Assembly: GCF_029919115.1 (NCBI RefSeq)
Contig: NZ_CP123990.1
Coordinates: 3,994,501 to 4,058,500 of the forward strand
Reading direction: 5' to 3'
Origin: Variovorax paradoxus
GTDB lineage: Bacteria; Pseudomonadota; Gammaproteobacteria; Burkholderiales; Burkholderiaceae_C
Length of the DNA: 64,000 bases
The notes below the pieces were generated by a model that worked only from the letters and a program-made list of their open reading frames with translations, searched no databases and was not told where the DNA came from. This document shows, piece by piece, positions 45,021 to 53,648 of this stretch. Every line of letters starts with the position of its first letter. The first letter of the stretch is position 1. Both the position numbers and the translations under genes were made by a program.

Positions 45021-46634
45021 TCAGACTCCTTCCGCCGCGGCCTTGGCCGGGGCATGGGGCATCACGCTCCAGACGCTGGTCTCTTCGAGCGAGAGTGCGT
45101 CGTCGGCGCGGGTTTCGAGCCAGAGGCGCTGGATGAGGTTCTGCGCCACTTGCAGCCGGTAGTCGGCCGAAGCGCGCATGTCCGACAGCGGCTTGAAGTC
45201 TTGCGCGAGCGCGAGCTTGGCGGCGTTCACACTGGCTTGCGTCCAGGGCTTGCCCACGAGCGCGGCCTCGGCCTGGACAGCCCGCTTCACGGTGGCGGCC
45301 ATGCCGCCGAAGGCCAGGCGCACGGCCTTCACCGTGTCGCTGCCCTCTTCCAGCTCCACCGCAAAACCGGCGCACAGCGCGGAGATGTCGCAGTCGAAGC
45401 GCTTGCTGATCTTGTAGGCACGCACCTGGCGGCGCATGGCCGCGAGCGGAACCGCAAGCCCCTGCACAAACTCGCCCGGCTGCAGCTGGTTCTTCATGTA
45501 GTCGATATAAAAATCGGGCAGCGGCAGGCGGCGCACCGCATCGCCGCGGCGCAGTTCGATCTCTGCGTCGAGCGACATCAGCACCGGCGGTGAATCGCCG
45601 ATGGGCGAACCATTGGCCACGTTGCCGCCCATGGTGCCGGCATGCCGGATGGGCGGCGACGCAAAGCGCAGCCACACGTCCTGCAGGCTGGGCACGCGCT
45701 GCACCAGGGCTTCGAATGCGGATTCGAGCGATGCGCCGGCGCCGATGTAGAGCTCGTCGGCACGCGCCTCGATGGTCTTCATTTCAGCCACGTCGCCCAC
45801 GTAGATGATGTCGCCCAGGTCGCGAAACTGCTTGTTGACCCACAGGCCGACGTCCGTGGAGCCCGAGAGCAGCTGTGCGCCCGGCTTCTGCACGCGCAAT
45901 GCCGCAAGCTGCGCGAGCGTTCTGGGCGCATGAAAGTGGTCGATGCGGGCGCCGAGCGGCGCTGCGTAGTCGAGGCCCTCTTGCTGCAAATCCCCTTGCA
46001 ACGCCGTGAGCGCGGCCACCACCGGCTGCGCATCGAGCCGCACCGGAGGCAGGTCGAACATGCGCTGCCCGGCATCGAGAATCGGCCGGTAGCCGGTGCA
46101 GCGGCACAGGTTGCCCGAAAGCTCATCGGCCAGCTGCTGGCGCGTGGGCAGCGTGCCCTCGGCCTGGTGGTGCTCGTAGGCGGACCACAGCGACATCACG
46201 AACCCCGGGGTGCAAAAGCCGCACTGCGAGCCGTGGCAATCGACCATGGCCTGCTGCACCGGGTGCAGGCGGTGCACGGGATGCGGGCGCTTGTCTTGCG
46301 CCTTCACTTCGGTCTCGCCTGCCGCATGGGCCTGGCACTGGTCCTTGAGGTCTTCGACCGTGAAGAGCGCCTTGCCGTGCAAGGTGGGCAAGAACTGGAT
46401 GCAGGCGTTGACGGTCTGCAGCTTCAGGCCGCCGGCCTCGGCCAGCTCGCCGATGACCACGGTGCAGGCGCCGCAGTCGCCTTCGTTGCAGCCTTCCTTG
46501 GTGCCTGTGCAGTGCGCATCCTCGCGCAGCCAGTCGAGGACGGAGCGCGTGGGATGGACGCCGCTGACGTCGACGGTTTTTCCGCGGTGGAAAAACCGGA
46601 TGGGTTGGGTCTTGTTGCTGCTCTCGGTGCTCAT
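45021..46634 (-). CDS. xdhA: xanthine dehydrogenase FAD/iron-sulfur subunit
   Basis: A 537-residue small subunit. The first [2Fe-2S] site is CNEGDCGACTVV, the second cluster CGFCTPGFVMSL with CRCTGYRPI. The FAD domain follows (AQLLSGSTDVGLWVNKQFRD, FASPPIRHAGTMGGNVANGS). It passes electrons from the molybdenum centre to NAD. Start at 46634 gives MSTESSNKTQ; the frame extends to 46790 but that stretch is non-homologous. A promoter candidate lies at 46717-46745. Confidence 0.97.
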   Translation of the reverse strand: MSTESSNKTQPIRFFHRGKTVDVSGVHPTRSVLDWLREDAHCTGTKEGCNEGDCGACTVVIGELAEAGGLKLQTVNACIQFLPTLHGKALFTVEDLKDQCQAHAAGETEVKAQDKRPHPVHRLHPVQQAMVDCHGSQCGFCTPGFVMSLWSAYEHHQAEGTLPTRQQLADELSGNLCRCTGYRPILDAGQRMFDLPPVRLDAQPVVAALTALQGDLQQEGLDYAAPLGARIDHFHAPRTLAQLAALRVQKPGAQLLSGSTDVGLWVNKQFRDLGDIIYVGDVAEMKTIEARADELYIGAGASLESAFEALVQRVPSLQDVWLRFASPPIRHAGTMGGNVANGSPIGDSPPVLMSLDAEIELRRGDAVRRLPLPDFYIDYMKNQLQPGEFVQGLAVPLAAMRRQVRAYKISKRFDCDISALCAGFAVELEEGSDTVKAVRLAFGGMAATVKRAVQAEAALVGKPWTQASVNAAKLALAQDFKPLSDMRASADYRLQVAQNLIQRLWLETRADDALSLEETSVWSVMPHAPAKAAAEGV

Positions 46635-46716
46635 GCTCTTCGTGCTCGTGGGCGGCTCGTTTCGGCCAAGCGTTGACGTTAGCGGCTTGCGCCGCCGGAT
46701 ACATACCGCAGGGCCC

Positions 46717-46745
46717 ATATTGCGTATGTGGGGGCTGGTATGCAA
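46717..46745 (-). promoter_or_regulatory. candidate xdhAB promoter with CATAC half-sites
   Basis: On the minus strand TTGCAT (46745-46740) and CAATAT (46722-46717) are spaced by 17 bases, 83 bases before the xdhA ATG. ACATAC (46701-46706) and GTATGT (46724-46729) form a 6-bp dyad overlapping the -10, and a further GCATAC overlaps the -35. Such half-sites suit a LysR or TetR regulator; inference only. Confidence 0.45.
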
Positions 46746-46827
46746 GCTACGGGGAAACCCTTGAGCCAGTGAGCAATTCCTGGGCCACATCGGGCGTCAT
46801 CCGCCCCGGCGGGTGCCGCTTTTTTCA

Positions 46828-47742
46828 TCAGGCGCCCTCCGAGAACAGTTCGGTGATCACCTGCCGCAGCCAGCGGTTGGCCGGATCGGCCTCGAAGCGC
46901 CTGCTCCAATGCAGCGAAACCGTGAAGTCGCGCAGCGGAAAAGCGGGCTCCACGATGGCGTAGCCGCCCTCTTCTGCGAACCCGCGCGCGATGTTGCGCG
47001 GCATCACCACCGCAAGGTCGGTAGCGCGCACGATGGCGGGCAGCACCATGAAGTGCTCGGTGGTCAGCCGCACGCGTTCTTCCAGGTTGAGCAGCTGCAA
47101 TATGCGCAGCGTTTCCGCATGCGTGCGCACCGCCACGTATTCGAGCGTTTGCAGCGCCTCGATGAGGGCCTGGCTGTTGCGCCGGCCGCGCGCGAACGGA
47201 TGGCCCTTGCGCAGCAGCACGATGTAGCGGTCTTTCAGCAGGTGCTTGCGCTGCGTGTCGCGCACCTTGGGCAAAAAGCCGAAGGCAAAGTCGATGCGAC
47301 CGCTGTCGAGTGCGGGCGCTATGTCGGTCGGCAACAGCGGCAGGGTCTCGATGCGCACACCGGGCGCCAGCTCGCCAAGCCGCGCCATGAGCGGAGGCAA
47401 GAAGCGGCCTTCGCCGATGTCGCTCATGTGAATGCGAAAGGTCTTGCGCGAGGCCTGCGGCTCGAATCGCCCGGGCTCCTGCAGCGCTTCTTCCAGCGTG
47501 TTGAGCGCGGCCTGCACCGCAACGGCCAGCCGGTAGGCGCGCGGGGTGGGCGCCACACCGCCGGGCGCGCGGGTAAAGAGTGCGTCTTTCAGCAGCAGGC
47601 GCAGGCGGCCCAGGCCATGGCTGGCGGCGGGCTGCGTAAGGCCGAGCTCTTCGGCGGCGCGGCTCACGCTGCGCGCGCGATAGACCGCATCGAACAGGCG
47701 CAGCAGGTTGAGGTCTATCGTTTGAATATGCATGGCGTGCAT
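46828..47742 (-). CDS. LysR-family transcriptional regulator
   Basis: A 304-residue LysR-type protein. The DNA-binding domain is near the N terminus (IDLNLLRLFDAVYRARSVSR, ELGLTQPAASHGLGRLRLLL). The effector domain follows (IDFAFGFLPKVRDTQRKHLL). ATG at 47742 is used (a second at 47733 is possible); GAG-N9 precedes it. It is divergent from the sorbosone-dehydrogenase-like gene, which it probably controls. An inverted repeat overlaps its own start codons. The frame is open to 49023 but that part is antisense to the dehydrogenase. Confidence 0.93.
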   Translation of the reverse strand: MHAMHIQTIDLNLLRLFDAVYRARSVSRAAEELGLTQPAASHGLGRLRLLLKDALFTRAPGGVAPTPRAYRLAVAVQAALNTLEEALQEPGRFEPQASRKTFRIHMSDIGEGRFLPPLMARLGELAPGVRIETLPLLPTDIAPALDSGRIDFAFGFLPKVRDTQRKHLLKDRYIVLLRKGHPFARGRRNSQALIEALQTLEYVAVRTHAETLRILQLLNLEERVRLTTEHFMVLPAIVRATDLAVVMPRNIARGFAEEGGYAIVEPAFPLRDFTVSLHWSRRFEADPANRWLRQVITELFSEGA

Positions 47743-47745
47743 ATT
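47725..47745. promoter_or_regulatory. 8-bp inverted repeat over the LysR start codon
   Basis: AATATGCA (47725-47732) and TGCATATT (47738-47745) are perfect inverted arms with a 5-base spacer. Both candidate ATG codons of the LysR gene lie in the arms. Placement suggests autoregulation or control of translation. Confidence 0.45.
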
Positions 47746-47862
47746 ACTTAGCTCGATTATTTTATTGAAGACCCGGTGCAGGGCTCGCACACTGGCCGCC
47801 GTCGCTGACCAGACCGACATTCGGCGAACACGAAGAGCCCACCCACGAGAAGGAGACAAGAC

Positions 47863-49062
47863 ATGGCCAGACTGCGTCCGCATGCGGCAATTGCCGCCCT
47901 GCTTTGCATTGCTACCACTGCCGCGTGGGCCCAGCAGCCTCCGGCCGAAGAGCCGGGCTGGGCCAAGGGGCGCCCCAAGACCGAGGCGGCCACGCGCATG
48001 GCGCCGGTGCCTTCCTTCCCCATTCCGACAGCGGTCGACCAGCTGCCCACCGCCAAGTTCAAGCTGCCGCCCGGCTTCAAAGTGGAAACCTGGGCCTCGG
48101 GCGTGCTCGACGCACGGTCGCTGCGCCAGGGGGACAAGGGCACGGTGTTCGTGAGCACGCTCTTCGTGGGCAACAAGGTGTATGCCATTGCCGAGAAGGG
48201 CGACCGCAAGCCCAAGACCATCGTCGACAAGACCGAGTTCGCCACCGGCATCGAATATCACAAGGGCGCGCTGTACCTTGCCACCCACAAGCAGATCGTT
48301 CGCTACGACGGCATCGAAGACAAGCTGGACAACCCGGGCACGCCGGCCGTGCTCAACGACAAGCTGCCCGGCGGACAGGACCACAGCTGGCGCTACCTGC
48401 GCGTGCGCGACAACAAGCTGTACTACGCAGTGGGTGCACCCTGCAACATCTGCGACCCGGACGAGGCGCACGCACGCATCTTTCGGATGAACCTGGACGG
48501 CAGCGGCATCGAGACCGTGGCACGCGGCGTGCGCAACACGGTGGGCTTCGACTTCGATCCGAAGACGGGCAACCTCTGGTTTACCGACAACGGGCGCGAC
48601 TGGCTCAGCGAAGACTTGCCGAACGACGAACTGAACGTGGTGACCGCACCCAACCAGCACTTCGGCTATCCGTATTGCCACCAAGGCAACATCGCCGACC
48701 CCGAGTTCGGCTGGGGCAAGAACTGCGGCGAATTCACCAAGCCCGCCGCGCTGCTCGGCCCGCATGCCGCCGGCCTGGGTCTTGCGTTCTACAACGGAAA
48801 GATGTTCCCGACCAAGTACCGCGGCGCCATGTTCATTGCGCGCCACGGCCCATGGAACCGCACGGTGAAGTACGCAGACATTGCCGTTGCATGGCCCGAC
48901 GGCAAGGGCGGCGCGAAGGTCGAGCCGTTCATGACGGGCTTCGTCGAGAACAACAACTATCTCGGCCGGCCGGTGGACTTCCTGGTGCTGAAGGACGGCT
49001 CCATGCTCGTGAGCGACGACCACGCGGGTGCCATCTACCGCATCAGCTACGGCGGCCGATGA
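47863..49062 (+). CDS. sorbosone dehydrogenase-like periplasmic protein
   Basis: A 399-residue protein with a signal peptide (about residues 1-23, ending TTAAWAQ). The fold is a six-bladed NHL/quinoprotein-type propeller: LPPGFKVETWASGV, ARGVRNTVGFDFDPKTGNLW, FTDNGRDWLSEDLPNDELNV, FGYPYCHQG and FIARHGPWNRT are typical of the PQQ-dependent sugar/L-sorbosone dehydrogenase group. GAAGGAGACAAGAC precedes the ATG. It overlaps the cytochrome gene by 4 bases, so the cytochrome is its probable electron acceptor. PQQ binding is a family inference. Confidence 0.88.
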   Translation: MARLRPHAAIAALLCIATTAAWAQQPPAEEPGWAKGRPKTEAATRMAPVPSFPIPTAVDQLPTAKFKLPPGFKVETWASGVLDARSLRQGDKGTVFVSTLFVGNKVYAIAEKGDRKPKTIVDKTEFATGIEYHKGALYLATHKQIVRYDGIEDKLDNPGTPAVLNDKLPGGQDHSWRYLRVRDNKLYYAVGAPCNICDPDEAHARIFRMNLDGSGIETVARGVRNTVGFDFDPKTGNLWFTDNGRDWLSEDLPNDELNVVTAPNQHFGYPYCHQGNIADPEFGWGKNCGEFTKPAALLGPHAAGLGLAFYNGKMFPTKYRGAMFIARHGPWNRTVKYADIAVAWPDGKGGAKVEPFMTGFVENNNYLGRPVDFLVLKDGSMLVSDDHAGAIYRISYGGR

Positions 49063-49727
49063 GCAGGGGTTTCGTTCTTGCGGCCTTCACGCAGGCAGTT
49101 GCCGCCATGGCCTTGACGCTTCTCGGTTCAGCAGCACCTTCCGCCAGTGCGCAAGGCACGCAGGCCGCGCAGGGCAGCTATGCGCAGCGCTATGCGGCGG
49201 TGTGCGCCTCGTGCCACGGTGCCAACGGGCGCAGCGACATGGCGGGAACACCGGTGCTCGCGGGCCAGCATTCGTTCTATGCCATCACGCAGCTGTTTCT
49301 GTTTCGCGAAGGCCGGCGCGACAACCCTGCGATGTCGGCAGTGGCCAAGACCATGAAGGACGAAGACTTGCGCGGCTTCTCGGAGTTCATCGCCACGCTG
49401 CCCGCGGTGCCCGCGGTGCCCGCGGCGCCGTCGGCAGCGCCGCCAGATGCGGCCCGCATGGCGCGCGGCCAGGCGCTGGCGCAGACGCACCGCTGCGTGA
49501 TCTGCCATGGCGCCGACCTGAGCGGCGGCCAGCAGGTGCCCCGCATCGCCCAGCAGCGCGAAGACTACCTGCAGACGACGCTGCACGGCTTTCGCACCGG
49601 CAAACGGCCGGGCTACACGCAGGCGATGACCGAGGCCGTGAGCGGCATTCCGCCGGAAGACCTGGACACCCTTGCGTATTACGTGGCGCGCTTTCCCGGC
49701 ACCGCCGCCAAGCCGCCCGGCAAGTAG
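49059..49727 (+). CDS. dihaem cytochrome c (c4-like)
   Basis: A 222-residue periplasmic cytochrome with a signal peptide of about 31 residues (ending APSASAQ). Two haem-attachment sites are C49-ASC-H53 and C146-VIC-H150, each in a cytochrome c fold, as in c4-type dihaem proteins. A Val/Pro/Ala-repeat linker (PAVPAVPAAPSA) joins the halves. It overlaps the dehydrogenase gene (ATGA) and probably carries its electrons to an oxidase. Confidence 0.93.
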   Translation: MSRGFVLAAFTQAVAAMALTLLGSAAPSASAQGTQAAQGSYAQRYAAVCASCHGANGRSDMAGTPVLAGQHSFYAITQLFLFREGRRDNPAMSAVAKTMKDEDLRGFSEFIATLPAVPAVPAAPSAAPPDAARMARGQALAQTHRCVICHGADLSGGQQVPRIAQQREDYLQTTLHGFRTGKRPGYTQAMTEAVSGIPPEDLDTLAYYVARFPGTAAKPPGK

Positions 49728-49828
49728 CCACCGATACCGCAGCGCAACGCCGGCGCAAGCGCGGCGCAGGAAACGCGCGCCTTCGCCTCTAACTTTCAAC
49801 CTGCATCAACCCAACGGAGCCGAACCTC

Positions 49829-51988
49829 TTGGAAGTTTCATTCAGCAAGGAAGTGCAATTGCTGCGCCTGGGCGCCGGCGACACGTTCCACGGCGAGGGC
49901 ATCCTCGCGATCACCAAAGGCCTGCTGCAATCCGGCGTGGCCTACGTCGGCGGCTACCAGGGCGCGCCGGTCTCCCACCTGCTCGACGTGATGGTGCAGG
50001 CCAAGACATACATGGACGAACTGGGCGTGCACGTGGAGGCCTGCTCCAACGAGGCCTCCGCGGCCGCCATGCTCGGCGCTTCCATCCACTACCCGTTGCG
50101 CGGCGCCGTCACATGGAAGTCCATCGTCGGCACCAACGTGGCAGCCGATGCGCTCTCCAACCTCTCGTCGCCCGGCGTGACCGGCGGCGTGCTGGTCGTG
50201 GTGGGCGAGGACTACGGCGAGGGCGCGAGCGTGATCCAGGAGCGCACGCATGCCTATGCGCTCAAGTCGAGCATGTGCCTGCTCGACCCTCGGCCCGATC
50301 TCGGCCAGATGGTGCGCATGGTCGAGCACGGCTTCCGCCTCTCGGAGGCATCGAACATGCCCTGCCTCATGGAGCTGCGCATCCGCACCTGCCACGTGCG
50401 CGGCAGCTTCGAATGCAAGGACAACATTGCGCCTGCCGTATCGACCCGCGCGCTGATGAGCGAGCCCGCGGCCTTCGACTACATGCGCCTTGCGCATCCG
50501 CCCGTCACCTTTCGCCATGAAAAGCTCAAGGGCGAAGAGCGCATTCCGGCGGCGCGGCGCTATATCGTCGAGCATGGGCTCAACGAGCTCGTTCCGGGCG
50601 GCCGCCATGCCGACCTGGGCATCGTGGTGCAGGGCGGGCTCTACAACGCGCTGATCCGCAGCCTGCAGCAGCAGGGGCTGGCCGATGCGTTCGGCGAGAC
50701 GGACATTCCGATCCTGGTGCTCAACGTGACCTACCCGCTGGTGCCCGAGCAGGTGGCCGACTTTTGCGTGGGCAAACGCGCGGTGCTGGTGGTGGAAGAA
50801 GGCCAGCCCGAATACATCGAGCAGGACATCGCCACGCTGCTGCGCCGGCGCGACATCCAGACACCGCTGCACGGCAAGGACATGCTGCCTTCCGCGGGTG
50901 AATACGGCGTGGAAGTGCTCGCGGGCGGCATCGGCGTGTTCACGGCCAAATACACCGGGCCGGGCGAAGCCTCTTCGTCCGCCGCGGCCTGGCTGGCCGG
51001 CAACCGCGAAAGGCGCGAGGCCGTGGCGCGCCAGCTCTCCGCGCCGCTGCCCAACCGGCCGCCGAGCTTTTGCGTCGGCTGCCCGGAGCGCCCGGTGTTC
51101 TCGGCCCTGAAGCTCGCGCAACAGGACACCGGGCCGGTGCACATTGCGGCCGACATCGGCTGCCATGCCTTCGGCACTTTCGAGCCCTTCTCGATGGGGC
51201 ATTCGATCCTCGGCTACGGCATGAGCCTGGCAAGCCGCGCGGGCGTGGCGCCGATGATGAACCGCCGCACGCTGTCGATCATGGGCGACGGCGGCTTCTG
51301 GCACAACGGCCTGCTCACGGGCGTGCAGAGCGCGCTCTTCAACGGCGACGACGCGGTGCTGCTCATCTTCAAGAACGGCTACACCTCGGCCACGGGCACG
51401 CAGGACATCATCTCCACGCCCGACGACGAGATGAAGGAGCGCGCCGTCGACAAGCAGCAAAGCCTGGTCGACAAGAACCAGACCATCGAAGCCACGCTGA
51501 CGGGCCTGGGCGTGAAGTGGATGCGCACCGTCACCACCTACGACGTGGATCGCATGCGCAGGACGCTGACCGAGGCGCTCACCAGCGACTTCAACGGCCT
51601 GAAGGTGGTGATTGCCGAAGGCGAGTGCCAGCTGGAGCGCCAGCGCCGCATTAAGCCGTGGCTTGCAAGCCTGCTGAAAAAGGGCGAGCGCGTGGTGCGC
51701 GTGAAATACGGCGTGGACGAAGACGTGTGCAACGGCGACCACGCCTGCATCCGGCTTTCGGGCTGCCCCACGCTCACGCTCAAGGACAACCCCGATCCGC
51801 TCAAGGTCGACCCGGTCGCGACCGTGATCGACGGCTGCGTGGGCTGCGGGCTGTGCGGCGAAAACGCGCACGCGGCCACGCTGTGCCCGAGCTTCTATCG
51901 CGCCGAAGTGGTGCAGAACCCCAAGTGGCATGAACGCCTGCTGCACTCGCTGCGCGGCGCCGTGGTGCGTGCCCTTCAACCCGCATGA
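49829..51988 (+). CDS. indolepyruvate ferredoxin oxidoreductase, alpha-type subunit
   Basis: A 719-residue TPP enzyme. The N-terminal domain begins LLRLGAGDTFHGEGILAI, then GYQGAPVSHLLDVMVQAKTY. The TPP domain has FCVGCPERPVFSAL, ADIGCHAFGTFEPFSMGHSI and IMGDGGFWHNGLL. The C terminus bears iron-sulfur Cys motifs (CNGDHACIRLSGC and CVGCGLCGENAHAATLC). It would convert aryl-pyruvate to aryl-acetyl-CoA together with the next gene. The start is TTG at 49829, with CGGAG 9 bases upstream; no ATG is near. The ORF overlaps the next by 4 bases. Confidence 0.92.
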   Translation: MEVSFSKEVQLLRLGAGDTFHGEGILAITKGLLQSGVAYVGGYQGAPVSHLLDVMVQAKTYMDELGVHVEACSNEASAAAMLGASIHYPLRGAVTWKSIVGTNVAADALSNLSSPGVTGGVLVVVGEDYGEGASVIQERTHAYALKSSMCLLDPRPDLGQMVRMVEHGFRLSEASNMPCLMELRIRTCHVRGSFECKDNIAPAVSTRALMSEPAAFDYMRLAHPPVTFRHEKLKGEERIPAARRYIVEHGLNELVPGGRHADLGIVVQGGLYNALIRSLQQQGLADAFGETDIPILVLNVTYPLVPEQVADFCVGKRAVLVVEEGQPEYIEQDIATLLRRRDIQTPLHGKDMLPSAGEYGVEVLAGGIGVFTAKYTGPGEASSSAAAWLAGNRERREAVARQLSAPLPNRPPSFCVGCPERPVFSALKLAQQDTGPVHIAADIGCHAFGTFEPFSMGHSILGYGMSLASRAGVAPMMNRRTLSIMGDGGFWHNGLLTGVQSALFNGDDAVLLIFKNGYTSATGTQDIISTPDDEMKERAVDKQQSLVDKNQTIEATLTGLGVKWMRTVTTYDVDRMRRTLTEALTSDFNGLKVVIAEGECQLERQRRIKPWLASLLKKGERVVRVKYGVDEDVCNGDHACIRLSGCPTLTLKDNPDPLKVDPVATVIDGCVGCGLCGENAHAATLCPSFYRAEVVQNPKWHERLLHSLRGAVVRALQPA

Positions 51989-53613
51989 GCCGCGCCATGG
52001 AACAGAACCGACCCATCACCCTTCTCGTCTGCGCCCTCGGCGGCGAAGGCGGCGGCGTGCTCACCGAATGGCTGGTAGACATTGCCCGCCACGCCGGCTA
52101 TGCCGCACAGAGCACGTCGATACCCGGCGTGGCGCAGCGCACCGGCGCCACCACCTACTACATCGAAGTGTTTCCGGTGCCGCTCGCGCAGCTTGCCGGC
52201 AGGCGCCCGGTGTTCAGCCTGAGCCCGATACCGGGCGCGCTAGACGCCATCGTGTCGTCGGAGCTGCTCGAGACCGCGCGCCAGATCGGCAACGGCATGA
52301 GCGCACCGCTGCGCACGCTGGTCATCAGCTCGTCGGCGCGCATCTTCACCACGGCCGAACGCATGCAGCCCGGTGACGGCCGCGCCGACGCGCAGCACCT
52401 GCTCGACGTGGTCAAGGCCTTCAGCCGCGAGCACCATGTGTTCGACATGAACGCCGTGGCGCGCGAGGCCGGCACCGTGGTCAGCGCCGTGATGCTCGGC
52501 GCCATTGCGGGGAGCGGCCTCTTTCCGTTCCCGCGCGAGGCCTACGAGCACGTGGTGCGCGGCGGCGACACCAGTGCGCCAGAAAAGCTGAACAAGATGG
52601 CGGCGGCCAGCCTGCGCGGCTTTGCCGCCGCCTTCGACGCGGTAAGCGCGCCGCGAGCCCAGGCCGCCTTCGTGAGCAGCGTGATGGCGGGCGACACGGC
52701 CGACGCGCCGCCACCGGCCCGCGCGCTGCCCGACGACGTGGCCCGGGGCTTTCCACCGGCGGTGCACGACATGCTCGCGCTCGGCCATGCGCGCGTGCTC
52801 GACTACCAGGACGTTGACTACGCCAAGCTCTATGCCGCGCGGCTGGCCAGGGTGCTCGATGCCGAGCGTGCCGCCGACCCCGCCGGGGCGCAGGGATTTG
52901 CTGTTACCCGCGAAGCCGCGCGCTGGCTCGCGCTGTGGATGGCCTTCGACGACATCGTTCGCGTGGCCGCGCTGAAAGGCCGCGCAAGCCGCGCACAGCG
53001 CGTGCGGCAGGAGGTGCGGGCCACCGATGAAGATATCGTGAAGGTCTACGACCACTTCAAGCCCGGCGCGCCCGAGTTCGCCGCATTGCTGCCGCCCGGT
53101 CTTGCGCGCCGCGTGACCGCATGGGACCGCGCCCGCCAAGCGCGCGGCCGGGAGCCTTGGGCGCTGCCGCTCAAAGTGGGCAGCCACTCGGTGTTCGGCA
53201 TGGCGTCGCTGCGGCTCCTGTCTTCTCTCAAATGGCTGCGCCGCCGAGGCCAGCGCTTCGCCGAAGAACAGGCCTTGATCGAACGCTGGCTTTCGGCCGT
53301 GGTAACCGGCACGCGAGAAGCCTGGGCGCTGGGCCACGAACTTGCACTGTGCGGCCGGCTCATCAAGGGCTACGGCACCACCAACGAGCGTGGCAAGCAC
53401 AACCTGCTGCACGTGATCGACGAGCTCGCGGGCCGTACGGCCTTGCCTGCAACGAAGCGCGCAGAGGCGGTTTCTGCGGCGCGCGAAGCGGCCCTGGCGG
53501 ACGAAGGCGGCAAGGCGCTCGACGCCGCGCTGGTGCGCCATGGCGCCGCGCCGCGGCCACTGCAGGCCCAGCCCATCCGCTGGATGAAGCGGCCGCCTTC
53601 CGCCACTACCTGA
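51985..53613 (+). CDS. indolepyruvate oxidoreductase beta-type subunit with DUF6537-like tail
   Basis: A 542-residue protein. The first 200 residues match the gamma/beta subunit of indolepyruvate oxidoreductase: GGEGGGVLTEWLVDIARHAG, SIPGVAQRTGATTYYIEV. The C-terminal 300 (DYQDVDYAKLYAARLARVLD, IKGYGTTNERGKHNLLHVID) match the DUF6537-type extension also found at the end of the fused enzyme at 21073. Thus the same modules occur in both systems but split differently. It completes the TPP enzyme encoded just upstream. Confidence 0.9.
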   Translation: MSRAMEQNRPITLLVCALGGEGGGVLTEWLVDIARHAGYAAQSTSIPGVAQRTGATTYYIEVFPVPLAQLAGRRPVFSLSPIPGALDAIVSSELLETARQIGNGMSAPLRTLVISSSARIFTTAERMQPGDGRADAQHLLDVVKAFSREHHVFDMNAVAREAGTVVSAVMLGAIAGSGLFPFPREAYEHVVRGGDTSAPEKLNKMAAASLRGFAAAFDAVSAPRAQAAFVSSVMAGDTADAPPPARALPDDVARGFPPAVHDMLALGHARVLDYQDVDYAKLYAARLARVLDAERAADPAGAQGFAVTREAARWLALWMAFDDIVRVAALKGRASRAQRVRQEVRATDEDIVKVYDHFKPGAPEFAALLPPGLARRVTAWDRARQARGREPWALPLKVGSHSVFGMASLRLLSSLKWLRRRGQRFAEEQALIERWLSAVVTGTREAWALGHELALCGRLIKGYGTTNERGKHNLLHVIDELAGRTALPATKRAEAVSAAREAALADEGGKALDAALVRHGAAPRPLQAQPIRWMKRPPSATT

Positions 53614-53648
53614 TGCAAATTTCATAACAACCAAGGAGACATAACACC

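Noticed and set aside
42961..45162. 733-codon open frame on the plus strand
   Set aside because: Antisense to xdhB, whose motifs are unmistakable on the minus strand.
49838..51979. 713-codon open frame on the minus strand
   Set aside because: Antisense shadow of the TPP-enzyme gene.
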